From: Rostratula benghalensis
Taxonomy: Eukaryota; Chordata; Aves; Charadriiformes; Rostratulidae
Reading direction: 5' to 3'
Length of the DNA stretch: 64,000 bases
Assembly: GCA_013399305.1 (NCBI GenBank)
Contig: VXAI01000096.1
Span: 2,170,833 to 2,234,832 of the forward strand
The notes below the pieces were generated by a model. That model saw only the letters and a list, made by a program, of their open reading frames with translations, did not search any database and was not told where the DNA came from. Shown here in pieces: positions 11,801 to 28,722 of the stretch. The position numbers were made by a program, and so were the translations under genes. Positions within the stretch are counted from its first letter, which is position 1, and the number at the start of each line of letters is the position of its first letter.

Positions 11801-12730
11801 AGGTTCAGGCTTTATTGTGTTGCTACCTGCAGACGTTGCCCATCACAGCTCAGTGGTTAACGTTTTCTGTTTGTCTGAGCTATGCAGTTTTTTTTCTTCT
11901 TTTCCACCAAGTACCCAGTGATTAATGAAACTGATTTCAAAGCCTCCTAAGCTGCAAAAGCAGCCTTGGTTTCAATAACCTTGTTTGGCTGAAGGGTGTG
12001 AGAGGGAAAAGTTTGCTTTATGGCAAAATTCCCAAGCCCCAGCCCAAAGCCCAGAGCAGCCTTGGGTTTTTGTCTGTCTCTCCTTCCCTGTGTTCTCAGT
12101 ACACTGAGAGATGGAGCAGCTGCACACTCTTTTGTCTCACTGTGTTCTCTCTGCTGCCCCGATGGTCACCTCAGCTCTCCCTGAAACCAAGGGGTTTGCT
12201 GCAGATCAGAGCAAGCCTGTGTAGCTGAAATGTTCCCCCCTCTGAGACCATTTTCAGACCTTCTGTGCATCTACTTTCCTCATGTTTATGACACTGCACA
12301 AGGCATTTCTGGTACTTTGTGTCTCGTGAGGATCCAGGGTGGCAGTTGGAAATACATATAACTGCCCACAGCAGAGGTTGGTCATGTGTCTGCAGAAGCC
12401 AGAAAATCTCACACAGGCTGTGGTTTCTGGGCTCTCAACAGACTCACGCTGAGGCCTGCAGCCAGGGAAGCCGTTTGTGTCAGGCTTTAGCCAGGGGCTG
12501 GTGCAGGAGCAGTGGAAATGATGTTGTGAAGACCTTTGGTTATTTGCCAGCTTGTAACCTTAGACTGACTCTGTAAAGGGGCATTTGGGCAGGTAGGCTC
12601 CTCTAGAGCTCTAACCCTCTTTCTCCCATGATCTTTCCCTTCAGGCATCGCTGGAAAAGACGGTTCCAGGCCCAGCAAAACTACTGGTGTTAGGAGATCT
12701 CTGAGCAACATCCCTGCCACAGCTCAGTAG
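5862..12730 (+). CDS. HMGA-family AT-hook chromatin protein (HMGA2-like, possible third paralogue)
   Basis: Joined exons: 5862-5951, 6500-6586, 7066-7113, 9499-9589 and, less surely, 12645-12730 (133 aa). HMGA proteins bind the minor groove of AT-rich DNA and shape chromatin in the nucleus. Three AT-hook cores (RGRP) lie at residues 22-25, 43-46 and 69-72, one per exon, in the contexts KRKRGRPKKQ, KKPRGRPKGSKK and GKRPRGRPRKW. The first four splice junctions fit: introns 1 to 3 are phase 0, exon 2 is 87 nt as I recall for HMGA2, and exon 3 ends in RKW with exon 4 opening PQLVVQ, the HMGA2 boundary. The tail EGVSQEGN recalls HMGA1 (EGISQES) but lacks the acidic run of both relatives. The start at 5862 was chosen as the first in-frame ATG (an in-frame TAA precedes it at 5819-5821). 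The gene is convergent with C3orf18. Exons 1-4 are firm; the fifth is a best guess. Confidence 0.72.
8371..8567 (+). repeat. CR1 LINE 3' end, sense orientation
   Basis: Degraded CR1 tail within intron 3 of the HMGA-like gene. Diagnostic features are GTTGGACAGGATGATCCTT, then CCCTTCCAACC and a terminal TCTATGATT. The copy is badly truncated, with no open frame. Confidence 0.85.
8753..8900 (-). repeat. CR1 LINE 3' end, antisense orientation
   Basis: Begins AGAATCCTAGTTATGTTGG and continues with a diverged match to the complement of the CR1 tail (GATCCTTTAGTTCAAACC, CTGCTCAAAGCAGG). It faces the sense copy at 8371-8567. The inner boundary is uncertain because of divergence. Confidence 0.7.
10040..10990. 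promoter_or_regulatory. CpG-rich block inside intron 4 of the HMGA-like gene
   Basis: GC and CpG content rise clearly above the surroundings, for example around 10490-10530, 10680-10740 and 10860-10970. The open frames across it overlap on both strands as expected for GC-rich DNA and show no domain. It could be an internal promoter, the promoter of an unannotated transcript, or an exon of unknown type. Confidence 0.4.
12645..12730 (+). CDS. Candidate terminal exon of the HMGA-like gene
   Basis: A strong pyrimidine tract and CAG acceptor (AG at 12643-12644) precede an open segment that joins the phase-1 end of exon 4 (donor GTTTGA at 9590) and stops with TAG at 12728-12730. It would add about 28 residues that are basic and serine-rich (for example SRPSKTTGVRRSLSN) and not acidic. 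A competing acceptor is at 13158-13159. If exon 4 is not spliced at all, translation would run on to a stop at 9766-9768. Support is splice-site and phase compatibility only. Confidence 0.35.
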
Positions 12731-13159
12731 TATGCCACCTGTTCATGTCTTGCTGAAGCCAAAGGACTGGAAAGCAAACTGGATTTTTCATGTCATACTT
12801 CAAATTCTTCCTTTGTGATAGTTTTGGCCAAGTTTTCTCTCCTGTTGTCTGCTGGCTTACCCCAAATGTACAACCAAGGACTTAAGGAAGAAATGGCAAA
12901 GGCTGTGTTGGAGAGATGCCTTTCACAGTTTGTAGTATATTTTTTTGTGAGGATGTTAGTCTTTCTTAAAAATACTTGGATAACATGGTGCCTTGCCCTG
13001 CCACAGACAGCAACAGTTCAACAGGAAGGTATTATTGATTCAGTAATGCAGTAAAGGAAACATACATAAATTCAGGAATTATCTGTGTAAATATCATACT
13101 ACCTCTGGTAGGTTGATGGAGCAGTCCCAGGAGCTTACATTTTGCTCAGTTGCCCACAG

Positions 13160-13365
13160 GGATTGCATCTGAAAGACAGACTTTGAGCCCTTTCTTTACT
13201 GTATCAGAAAGAAAAAACCTTCCTGGCCGTTCCAGCTTACCTAATGCTGCTGTCCCAGCGGTCAGTAACTTGGATGCTTTAGAGGAAAGTTCGCACCCCG
13301 ATGTCTTGGGGATTGATTCTGAAATTTTTATACTAACGTTATCAGCTCAGGACCATCTCCTATAA
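13160..13365 (+). CDS. Alternative terminal exon of the HMGA-like gene (weak)
   Basis: Also compatible with a phase-1 donor: the acceptor TTGCCCACAG is followed by an open segment ending in TAA at 13363-13365. The peptide has one mildly acidic patch (LDALEESSHPD). Both this and the 12645 segment begin Gly-Ile-Ala in the joined frame. I cannot tell whether either, both or neither is used. Confidence 0.2.
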
Positions 13366-13594
13366 CCAGCTTTTGGCCTGGTGCTGCTCCCTCTGAATTC
13401 CATAGCAACTCTGAGTGCACAATGTTTACAAGCTTAGTCACGGCCACTGGATTTCATCGCTTTGAAGGAGTGTCTGTAAAGAGCCAGTTACACACAGGTT
13501 GCTTCCTTGCAGAGCCTCAGGATTCAAATTAAATTAGTTGTATCTTCAGTCCATAATGCACGCCTGTGGGGTCCTCTAGTGTTGTAGCTATGCA

Positions 13595-13600
13595 AATAAA
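13595..13600 (+). terminator. Candidate polyadenylation signal for the HMGA-like gene
   Basis: AATAAA followed within about 60 bases by G/T-rich sequence. It is the first canonical signal after both candidate terminal exons. Confidence 0.35.
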
Positions 13601-16399
13601 AGCTTGCTGATATTTTGGGAGGCAGCAGTAGCCAACTGGTCTGAGGTTGTTGCTGGCTGCTCTCAGTCTCACAGTGTATACAAATTTGTGCTTGAGGTGT
13701 CAGAGCTGATCTTGCTGAACTCTGAGGAATTGAGGGTATTTCCAATATCCAGTTGCAGACAGTGAAATCCCAGTGGTATTTTCCACCTCACGGATGCTCT
13801 GCCTGCCTATTAGAGGGACAAAGTGGGTATTTCAATTATCTTTGACAAGATGTAAAATTGGCTAGCTTTACAGTGTTAAATATTTAAACAGAACATAATT
13901 GGCTTTAAATTTATGGCAGTGCATAGCAGAAATCCATGAAATGGCAGTCTATATTGAGCTCATTTATTATCCTTTCATCAGAGGTCTGTTCCCTTAGCAG
14001 GTATTTATTTAATACAAGAAAAGGTATGCAGAATTAAGAGGAAGGGCTGATTGGAGAGAGATAAGAGGAAAAAAGGAGGTGTTTTTTTTTTGTTCTAGGT
14101 CATTTTGTCCAGTCTGCCCAGGTAGTAGTGACCAGAGTCCCAATTCTGTTAATTCGACGTGTTGTCTGGTTTGCCCTAACAGTAGTTGTTTGTGCATGAA
14201 GTTAGGTGTACTTAGCACAAAACTGCATCACAGATAACCTTTGTGCTTCCTCTATCACATAGCAGCGAAATCAAGGATTAAATGCATTAGATCCCAGAGA
14301 CTGACCTAAATCTTATGCTGTAGGATGGGGTGTGCTGTCAGGCATGGGAAGAGTTTTGACCCCCTTCTGCTGTGTGGATAAATCCAGGTGGGACATCACA
14401 CACGCAAATCTGTAACTGCTGATGGTTACACGAGAAGATCCAACCGGTATTCCTCTGAATTCAGCTTAGGGAACTGCTCTTCAGGGGACACACAAGTTCA
14501 GCTGCAGTTCATGCCTGCATCCAAAGGCCACCCCAGTGGCAGCCCAACATATTTTACCAACTTCTTTACCAGATTTTCAGGTGAATTGGCAGGTTTAGTA
14601 CTCTCCTTGCAAGGCTGTACTGCCTATTTAATTAACCCCTATTACCTGAGAGCAATAGCTGTTACAATGTGAGACTGGAACTTCATCTTCTCCTAAATGG
14701 ATTGCATCTGCAAGACTTGGACTCTTCCTATGACATCAGTTGGGCCATTCTCAGCTGGTGGCATGGAGGAGGGATGGAAACTGCCTCAGCAAGATAGTAA
14801 ACCATTGCTTTAGGTCAGCAGTATTCCTCTGGGATGTGCATACAAAGTTCTTGTCTTCCTTTTTTGAAAAAAGCAAAAAATAAATCTAGTCTTCACTACC
14901 TCTTAATAACCTGTTGGGAAGCCAGAGTAGAAAACTTGTGTCCATGAAACTGGAAGCGCTTGAGGAGCACAAGGAGAATTCCACACCATTAGGAGCTACT
15001 CTGTGTGTAGTTGAAATCCCAGTCCACAGCTTCAGCTTCCATGGGCGCGCAGAGCCTTGGAATTACAGCTAATGCCTGTTGAAGGTGGGCAGAATTCCAA
15101 CCATCTTCAGAGATGCTGGATCTCATGCTGGATTACTTGGATTTGCTTTTTTTGAAATGAAGAAGAGTTTTTGTTTCCCATATAGTTAGTTACCTTTTCT
15201 GTGTAACCAAATCCTACCTCTAAGCAAAAGCATTTCAAGAGTTTCAAACTCAGTTTTGGTCTGACTCAGTCAAAAATAAGAGGTCGTTATAGTCTGATGA
15301 AAACACAGGAGATGAAGGAGGTTTGTTTTCTAGCAAAGTTTGGAAGATTCTCATAAATGGTTCTGGTGAAGGCATAGGACATTGGCAACTTGCAAATTAG
15401 CCTTGGAGTTTGTTTTTAATAAAGGTATAAACCGTAGCACCTCAGGTTTCTGCTTTGCCTCCTCCACGTGCAACAACCTCAGCGCACACGCGTCCCCAGA
15501 CAAGGTGCAATTCTCTTTATCTGAATTGGAGTTTGGGGGTTTATAAAACAACCTTTGGTCATTGAGGAACACCCGCAGATCTGTGTGAAGACAAGGAATA
15601 ATGAGCTGGAGGAACCACACATGGAGGAAAACAGACAGAGCCTTGAACCTAATTGGTACCTAATTCCATCCTCATGTATATCTTGTAGTACCTCTTAAGT
15701 GGCTTGATTGGAACACAAGCCAGTTCTGCCTCATGTGTATGTCCAGAAGTCTCCACAGCTGAGTCTGTTTGTGCCCCACATTGATCTGTGTTGCTGTACA
15801 GCTATTGAGCTTTTCATACAGTCAGTTCTATTCCTGCCCACAGCTTCTTCAGTTAATCTCACAGCTTTCCTGGCTAGTCCCAAGTTTTGGGTCTGTGGGC
15901 CAGAAGTTGAAGCAGAAATAACCAACAATACCACCAAGGAGCTCCTGATGCTCCTGCCCACAATGTTCACCCCAGTGAACACAACATTCACGCCAGTGTG
16001 AGCAGGCTATTGTGAACAGAGCTGCGGGTGAGCTGATGAGCCCCTAGTTTGTCTGGGAATTCAGCTGGTTGAAGGATAATACAGCAAACAGACAAGCTGG
16101 AGTTTGTCTTTCTGGATGCCCAGGATCTGCTGGGCTGGAAGCTCCTGCCTTCCCAACTTTTCCACCAGGCACCAAGGCTTCCTGAAGAGGTCTGAGTTTC
16201 CATGCTGTGGAGCACTAAACCTTGGCCCCTGCAAAGCTTGTCCTTCCAAGTTCTTCACGCTTACTTCAACCTCTGAAAGAGTAGGGGAGTTCACTGCTTA
16301 AAATTACCATCAGGTACTGAGGATACACTCCAGCTGTTTTCTGTAGAAAATGGACATGAAGGGTTGGGGGGCGGGGAGGAGAAGGCACAAAAAAGCCAA
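13601..16399. other. Convergent intergenic stretch, no gene recognised
   Basis: Lies between the presumed 3' ends of the HMGA-like gene and C3orf18. Open frames at 14388-14672 (+), 15351-15620 (-) and 15708-16001 (+) match no family I know and have no supporting splice or family pattern. Confidence 0.45.
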
Positions 16400-16423
16400 T
16401 CACAGTAGATTTCATGTAAATAG

Positions 16424-16429
16424 TTTAAT
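16424..16429 (-). terminator. Candidate polyadenylation signal (ATTAAA) for C3orf18
   Basis: The plus strand reads TTTAAT, which is ATTAAA on the minus strand, in an AT-rich block about 2.6 kb after the stop codon. It is a common variant signal, and which site is actually used is unknown. Confidence 0.35.
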
Positions 16430-17718
16430 TATATTTCAATGCTTAAAACACAGAAACACTGGAATTAAATTACATCATAATGCTTCTGCTAAATTGTACA
16501 TATACTTCCAAAACTGTGAGAGGAGGCGCTATTGAACTACAAGAACACTCCAGTACCAGCCCAGCAAATACCCGTAATATTCTTTTAGTCTTATTATCTG
16601 TACTTCTTTAACTTAAGGGTGGTCACCACAGAACAAAGCCTACCATTACAGGAAGAATGGTTCAAGAGAACTCCTCGTTGTTGTACAAGATCTATCTCAG
16701 CATTAACGTGGAATGAGGTGCGTGTTTTCACACCCGAGCTGGCAGCTGCCCGTGCAGCACATGGAGTTGGGGAGAGAGCACAAATAGGCTGTTGGTTTGA
16801 GGAAACAGCTCAGCTTGCACTTGCCCTTTACAGAGTTCAAAGCAACAAATGAAGTTTCAATCCTAAGAGTTCTAGGGGAAACGTTTTGATTTAGGACAGC
16901 CACGAGCCCCTGCTGCTGCTTGAATCCCTGTCCTGCTGCAGCAACGTGCGAGCTGCTGAAGAGAGAAATCCCATGTCTCTGTGGCTGCCCTCAGTGAGCA
17001 CTTGGAGGAGACAGTAAGTGTGTGTGATATATATGCTTCTCAGCTAGTCACGTAGGCATAACCTGGGGAAGACCCACAGACAGTGTCCAATTCTAAGGAC
17101 CTAAGCCAGAGTACACTGAGTATTTGCACCCACACACCTTCCTTCCAGCAGCATCCCTGGAGCACTAACACCAGCAGCAACCAGCAGCCTGGAAGAGCCT
17201 CCTGGCTGTGCAGGATGGGCTGTGTTCTACAGGTAATGACACTCCTGGCCCCAATACACTTCCAGAACTCCCTACTTTTAAATCGGAGGGATACTGAAAA
17301 ACAAAGAGCAACTTAACCCTGCAAAACTGCCACGAGGAAAGCTGTGTCAGTGAAGGAGGGAGGGCTGGTAAGGAACTGTGCACTGCAGGGGTCAGTGGCA
17401 CGTGCCCAGGAAAAAGTCTGCATTTAATGAACACAGAGAAAAAAAAATCACAGTGGGGAAGAAAAAAGCCCCAAAAGATTTGGGAGAACAAAAACTAACT
17501 GGCAACAAAGCACGCGATACTTGAATTGCCACTCAGTGAAACATTTCCTCACATAAAATCTACCTTTACATCTGCATTGACATTTTGGCTTCCTCTGATT
17601 CCCTTTTGACTCGTGCTGTGGATGGAGTACGATCTGACTGACACATGTACACACTGCAAAATAATCAGGTGATCAGTGCACAGCTGGGCACTGGTGCTTG
17701 CATGCAGGCTTTGCTGCT

Positions 17719-17760
17719 GGCCCCTGGCTGCTCTGCTGGCCCCTGGCTGCTCTGCTGGCC
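17719..17760. repeat. 19-bp tandem repeat, 2.2 copies
   Basis: Two exact copies of GGCCCCTGGCTGCTCTGCT plus a further GGCC, in the probable C3orf18 3' UTR. The unit count could vary between individuals. Confidence 0.75.
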
Positions 17761-19000
17761 TGCAGCACTTGAGGCTGGTGGCCACCAGAGACTCCTTCAT
17801 GCACTCCCCTTCCTGCAGCCCTGAGGGATGCACCGGGAGAGAGATGCTTCAAGGAGATTCCTGGTTTACCTGCCTGTCCCACCTTCTGCATTAGCAGGTG
17901 ACAAGAGCAGAGGCTAACACAGAGCTCCACGTTTCCTTCAGCAGGAAGAAAAGAAGGCTCTGGCTGCAGGTCCTGGCAGGTAAGGAAGGACAAACCAGCT
18001 GTTCAGTCAGCTCATGGGGCTGTTGTAATGTTGGGCCAATATAGATTTTTCCTTATTTAAAATTTTCAAGGCTTAATCTTTCTTTCTGGATAACACTCTG
18101 CACTAGAGAAACTTCCCTGAGCCAAAGCAGGAGAGGGATACATGGTACAGGAACCCCAGTTCTACTCTTCTCTGTGGCCCAAGCAGCATTATTCCTAGCT
18201 TGGCAGCAGAGGCATGTAGCCAGACACACACACACACATACACCCCCCCTCCCGCTTCTAGCTGTGTGAATTCCCCTCTGTCTTTACGGCAGCCCTAATT
18301 TGGGATATTCAGCCACTTCCTCAGTTAAGATGTAATCAGCCAAATGTTCACCGTTTCACTTTTTAAAGCTAGCGAATTCCCCACGCTTCAACATCTCCCT
18401 GGGTGCATGTTTATCAGCAGCCCATCTGCCACAAGGGGGATAAGCCCACGGTATGTGTTTTCCCTGGCGTGCCCCAGGTTACCACCCAGCCCGGGGAGTC
18501 AGCTCTCCTTGCTCAGAGGGGCTTTGCCACCAGCCACCCCTCCGAGATCTCCCAAAGCTGCCGGCACTGGAAAGAGAGGCTCATTCATTGCTTTACTTTG
18601 GGTCTGGTGGCACAAAGCCAACGGGGAAGCTCTCTGAAACATGCACCTCTACTCCTTCCCTGACCCAGAGAGCGTGCACGTGTGCTCTGACAAGTTAGCC
18701 TACAAATAGATCAGGCACTGTTCCTAAGCACGCAGCTTGGTAGATGGTAGTGGTCAGCACCAGCCCAGAAACTGGAGCTCGGGAACTTGTAGTGGTAACA
18801 GATGCACCAAAAAATCCCCGCTGCCCTCACAAAGGGCATGCTTCCCAAAGTGACAACAGTTCCCAGTGCTTGTGCCCATTTGTAACACAAACCAACGGGT
18901 GACCAGCTGGGCTCAGTGGATCGGCCACGCTTGCGGGAAGTCACTGGTTTTGTTGGCTTCGTCCTCCCCGGTCTCGGCCCGATCCCAGAGCAGGGGCAGG

Positions 19001-24524
<5,524 letters not shown>

Positions 24525-27480
24525 CTAAGAAAGAATGAGAACAAATGAACAGTGCAGAGCTCTTAGAGACAGGCAGAGCCTTTTCCAAGGCTTCCCAACT
24601 CACTAGTACAGTTTTGGACAACGGCTCACAGGTGCCCACTCAAAATAAGAAAAAAGATTTTTCAGGGGTATGGAGAGCCAGCCCCCAGAGTCATGCCTGG
24701 GTCACTTCAGTCAGTCATACGCTCCCCCCTTACTGCTTCAGCTCTGTTTCCTTGCAGCCACTTGGCAGATCTATGTGGGGACAACCTCAGAATCCCTGTC
24801 TTGGTTTGCTCCAGGCTGTGCCCGGTAGCTTCTACCTGCCCCAGGAGATACAGCATTTTCCTGCTTCTGTCTCTTGCTTTTACTTTTTTAGAAAGTTACC
24901 TGGGTCCCCTTAAGTTTGTGGGAACACGTCCAATAAAATGGCATTCAGCTGCAAAGCAACCATATCTCAGGATGCTTTTTATTGTATCCAAAGTAGGACT
25001 TCCCTGTTGTGGTAGTCACTGGTGACTGGTAGGTCACTGCACTATCCATCACCCTGCTGTCTGCCATCCCATGCACTCTGGAAAAGCAGCTTCCTTAAAG
25101 CTGTAGGTTGCACCAGTCGCCCATCTGCTATTAAAGACAGTTTTTCTCAAGTTCCCCATGAAAGCACCCACTCAAGCTTAGTCATGCACTGCCAATTATC
25201 AATATTAATTTTAAAATGAGTCAAATTTTGGATTATGATTGTGAAATTTGATAGATCTATTCATGCTGAAAAGACGAAAGGCTGTAATTGCTTCATGCTT
25301 CTATTGTGCAAATGATCAGGAGTTGCAAAACACCATGGGACGATCCTATGGGAAGCATTTGCACAACTTTGTTTATAAAACCACTGTATATACCATTAGT
25401 TCAGCAATTTCTTCCACGAAAATGCAGCTACCTCTGGAGCAGAGCAGTGCTGGCCCTGAGAACTGCTGTAAGCAGTCCTGTGATAACTCCTCTGCAGTTT
25501 GACGTTACATCTCTGGCCCGGAATGCAGCGGGACACAGGGGTTAATGAGCTCTGAACAGACAAAGATGTGCCTGAAGGAGAAATGAGCCATTGTTCTGCT
25601 CCACTCTGTTCTATTCTAGGCAAGGTTATTGCGCAGCTCCCGTTAGCGTGAGGCCTTACTGCTCTCTCTAACTGCATTAAGCGGGGTGATAAACATCTGT
25701 CACCAACAACTGAAGCACAGAAAATGCACCAAGCCAACAGCACCAGGCTGCCCAGTGGTCAGCCAGCAACCCAAGTAGCCACCTCGACTCGCAGAGCCTT
25801 TCTCCTGCGTCTCTCTGAGCAGGTAAATCTCTGGGCATTCATGCAGAATCTGTCTCACAGCTCCCCGTGAACAACTTGGTGAAGCAGGAGTTGCTGGGGG
25901 ATGGGGGGCTGAGAGACTGTGGGAGCTGTCAAACTCCCCTGAGTTTCTACAGAAATGTGAAGATAGTTCTGGTCTGGTCCCACCTAACATCCTGCTGCGA
26001 CACAAACTCACTGCAGCTGAAAGGGACTGTGTCCTTCACTGACCACCAAACCATGCCTACTTTAAACCACGTGGCACCTGCATTTCCCCAGCCAGTACTG
26101 GCCACGGTGGAGCTCTGGTGTAGCGGACACTCGGGCACAAAGATGGCAAATTTGAAATCCAAAATGCCACAGCAGCAGCTACTGCCCAGCAGGGAAAGGG
26201 AAGGAATTGCTGAGCAGGTATCGGGCAGACTGAGCACATCATCCATTTGTGCTATTCAGGGAAACTCTCTGTGAGGGTAATTCACATTTAAAAAAAAAAA
26301 GCCACCATCAAGGAAACAAAAAGTGGAAAAAGAGCCTAAGTGAAAGGAGTGAAGCAGACCCAAGTGCTTTGCAAAGTATAGCTCTAGATCTCGAACAGCT
26401 CCTGATTTTTGAAAACAAAATGGGCTATGCCATCACCTCACTGTGGTGTCCGTTACGGAAAACCACAGGAACTTGGATGTTGATAGCAAGCCTTTGGGTG
26501 AGATCCTTTCTGTATGGACCTCACACTTTGCCTGCTGTGTATTTTTCCCCTGAAAAATATTCCCTTTAGTTAGGCCAGTTTAAAATTAGCCAGGCAAAAA
26601 TCTGGTCAAGTGGAGATGGGGGCTCTTGTTCATGCTCTCAGGGTCCTGCCCATGCTGAAGGATTCCCAAGCCCAGAAACCCAGCTTTAAAAGTGGTCTTG
26701 TCTGCAAGATTTCTTGTCTGCAAGATTTCTGGCATGGTTTAGGCAACCAGTTCCAGGTCCAGATGAGGATATTTCTCTTCCCAAATCCCTTCTGGTCCAG
26801 GCTGCAGAGAGCGAGATGGGGAAGCCGAGTGCAATCACGGCCCAGGGCCCACAGCTTACAACAGAACTCAGGGTGGATGATCTTTCCCACCACCTTCCTG
26901 TCTCAGTTCTCATCCTGGTGCTGGAATTTTGATACGCAGGTTGGGCACACTCCAACTCTCTGATGGCTGCTCTAAGGACAGGGACAGCTACTACCCATCG
27001 CTGGCAGGTTTCAGCACAGTCCACGCACAAATAGAACAAGAACAGTAGAGGAACCAGATCCTCAGCTGCTGCGAGCTGGCATTTTTCCATTGCCTGCACC
27101 AACAGAGCTTCTCACACCGCCAGGACCGCTCTGTGCTGGGCTCGGCTGGGTCTGGGAATAAGGAGAACACGTTTCTCTCCTAAGCCAGCTTTTCCAAATT
27201 GGTCTGTGATAGGCGCTGCAGTGGCCAGCACCTCGGAAGCACAGAACCATTGTGTCAGACACCAGCTCGGGGCTGCTGGCTTTTCCGAGCCTTGGTTTTA
27301 ATCCCTCTGTGCTGCGGTTTCCTCTTGGGTTATGAAAGGAATACAGAGATTTGTGTCACAGGGGTGAAGATGGGTGACGGGGGTCTCTGGATGCAGAAGG
27401 CAAATAATAACTAGTGTTTTTTTCTGTGTTACTCCATCAAGAGATGGAGTGTCTCTAGTGATCTGGCAATGCAAACAGCA
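24525..27480. other. Probable first intron of C3orf18, no gene seen
   Basis: Runs between the leader acceptor and the CpG island. It contains a short exact tandem duplication (CTTGTCTGCAAGATTT twice, 26697-26728) and no recognisable repeat or coding segment. The open frames are short and mutually overlapping. Confidence 0.45.
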
Positions 27481-28039
27481 CTAGGTTGCCGTTGGCTACA
27501 GGACCCGGCTTCCCTGTGCGTGAACTTGTGCCTTCCTCTCCCCCGGCTCCAGGGCAGCCCCTCGGGTGGGGGTGAAGCCCCAACCACCTGTGCCCGCTGT
27601 CCCGGAGCACCTCAGCCGTCACTTTCCTGCTGCCAGAGCGGTGCCATGCTGCCATCCCACCCCGGTACAGGCGCGGGGACGCTCCCCAGCAATGTCACCT
27701 CTCCTCTGACCCCGCACCGATATTGACCCGAAATACAAGCAATGACCCTGTCCCCTACCCCTTCCCGGGCCGTGCCACCACCCTGCTGGCTGGGGAACTC
27801 TGTCCCGGCGGGAAGTTACTCCTTCCCCATCCCGGGGAGAAGTTTCCAGACGGATACGGGTCACACGGCCCATCCCGCTCCCAAACGCTGCCCAAGGGAT
27901 GAGGGATCGGCCCCGGGGCTCGCAGCGGGCTCCCCGCCGCCGTGCTGCCAGCGCTCCGCCTCTCCCGGCCGGGGCTGGCCGGGCCTCGCCGGGGCGGCCA
28001 GGGCAGAGACGGGGTCGGGCACAGCACGGGGCGCCGCCG

Positions 28040-28368
28040 NNNNNNNNNNNNNNNNNNNNNNNNNNNNNNNNNNNNNNNNNNNNNNNNNNNNNNNNNNNNN
28101 NNNNNNNNNNNNNNNNNNNNNNNNNNNNNNNNNNNNNNNNNNNNNNNNNNNNNNNNNNNNNNNNNNNNNNNNNNNNNNNNNNNNNNNNNNNNNNNNNNNN
28201 NNNNNNNNNNNNNNNNNNNNNNNNNNNNNNNNNNNNNNNNNNNNNNNNNNNNNNNNNNNNNNNNNNNNNNNNNNNNNNNNNNNNNNNNNNNNNNNNNNNN
28301 NNNNNNNNNNNNNNNNNNNNNNNNNNNNNNNNNNNNNNNNNNNNNNNNNNNNNNNNNNNNNNNNNNNN
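28040..28368. other. Assembly gap (329 N)
   Basis: Unsequenced bases in the middle of the CpG island, as is common for extremely GC-rich promoter DNA. The first exon of C3orf18 and the core promoter may be partly hidden here, and the true length may differ from the number of N. Confidence 0.98.
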
Positions 28369-28439
28369 GACCCGCCCCGCCGGCTCCGCGCCCCCAGGCG
28401 ATTGGCCGGCGCCCGCAGGGCTCGGCTCGCGGTTGGTCA

Positions 28440-28722
28440 GTGCGCCTGTCACTCCTGCGCGCGGCTGTGGCGGCCGACGGGCGGTGCGGCGGCCCTCGGT
28501 GAGCGGCGGGAGCGGTTCGGCTGCGTGGCCGTTCGTCCCGTCCCCTCCGCTTCCCCAAGCCCCTCACTGCAGTCTGAGGTGCGGGAGGTGGCTGCTCGCC
28601 GCCCTGGCTCCCGCGGGAGCCGGCTGGTCCTCCAGCCCCGCCGGTGGCGGTAGCCGTGAGGTGAGGCGTCGCTGCACGCGCTCGCTCGCCTCTGAGGAGC
28701 CCTCGGGCCCGCCGCCGCCCAG
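28440..28722 (+). other. HEMK1: Candidate non-coding first exon of HEMK1
   Basis: GC-rich sequence ending in the donor CCGCCCAG/GTAAAG at 28722-28723, about 2.1 kb before the acceptor at 30852-30853 that opens the first coding exon. Other possible donors are at 28500 (GTGAGC) and about 28663 (GTGAGG). The 5' end is a guess. Confidence 0.4.

Larger units (their letters stand above)
16400..19000 (-). other. C3orf18: Probable 3' UTR of C3orf18
   Basis: About 2.6 kb following the C3orf18 stop codon, with no protein-coding pattern. Its low-coordinate end is AT-rich and carries a minus-strand ATTAAA at 16424-16429. A 19-base unit (GGCCCCTGGCTGCTCTGCT) is repeated about 2.2 times at 17719-17760, and a short CA run occurs near 18228-18238. 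The extent is inferred and needs transcript data. Confidence 0.45.

Noticed and set aside
14388..14672. Open segment after an AG, considered as a further HMGA-like exon
   Set aside because: It lies beyond the likely poly(A) signal at 13595 and has no HMGA resemblance.
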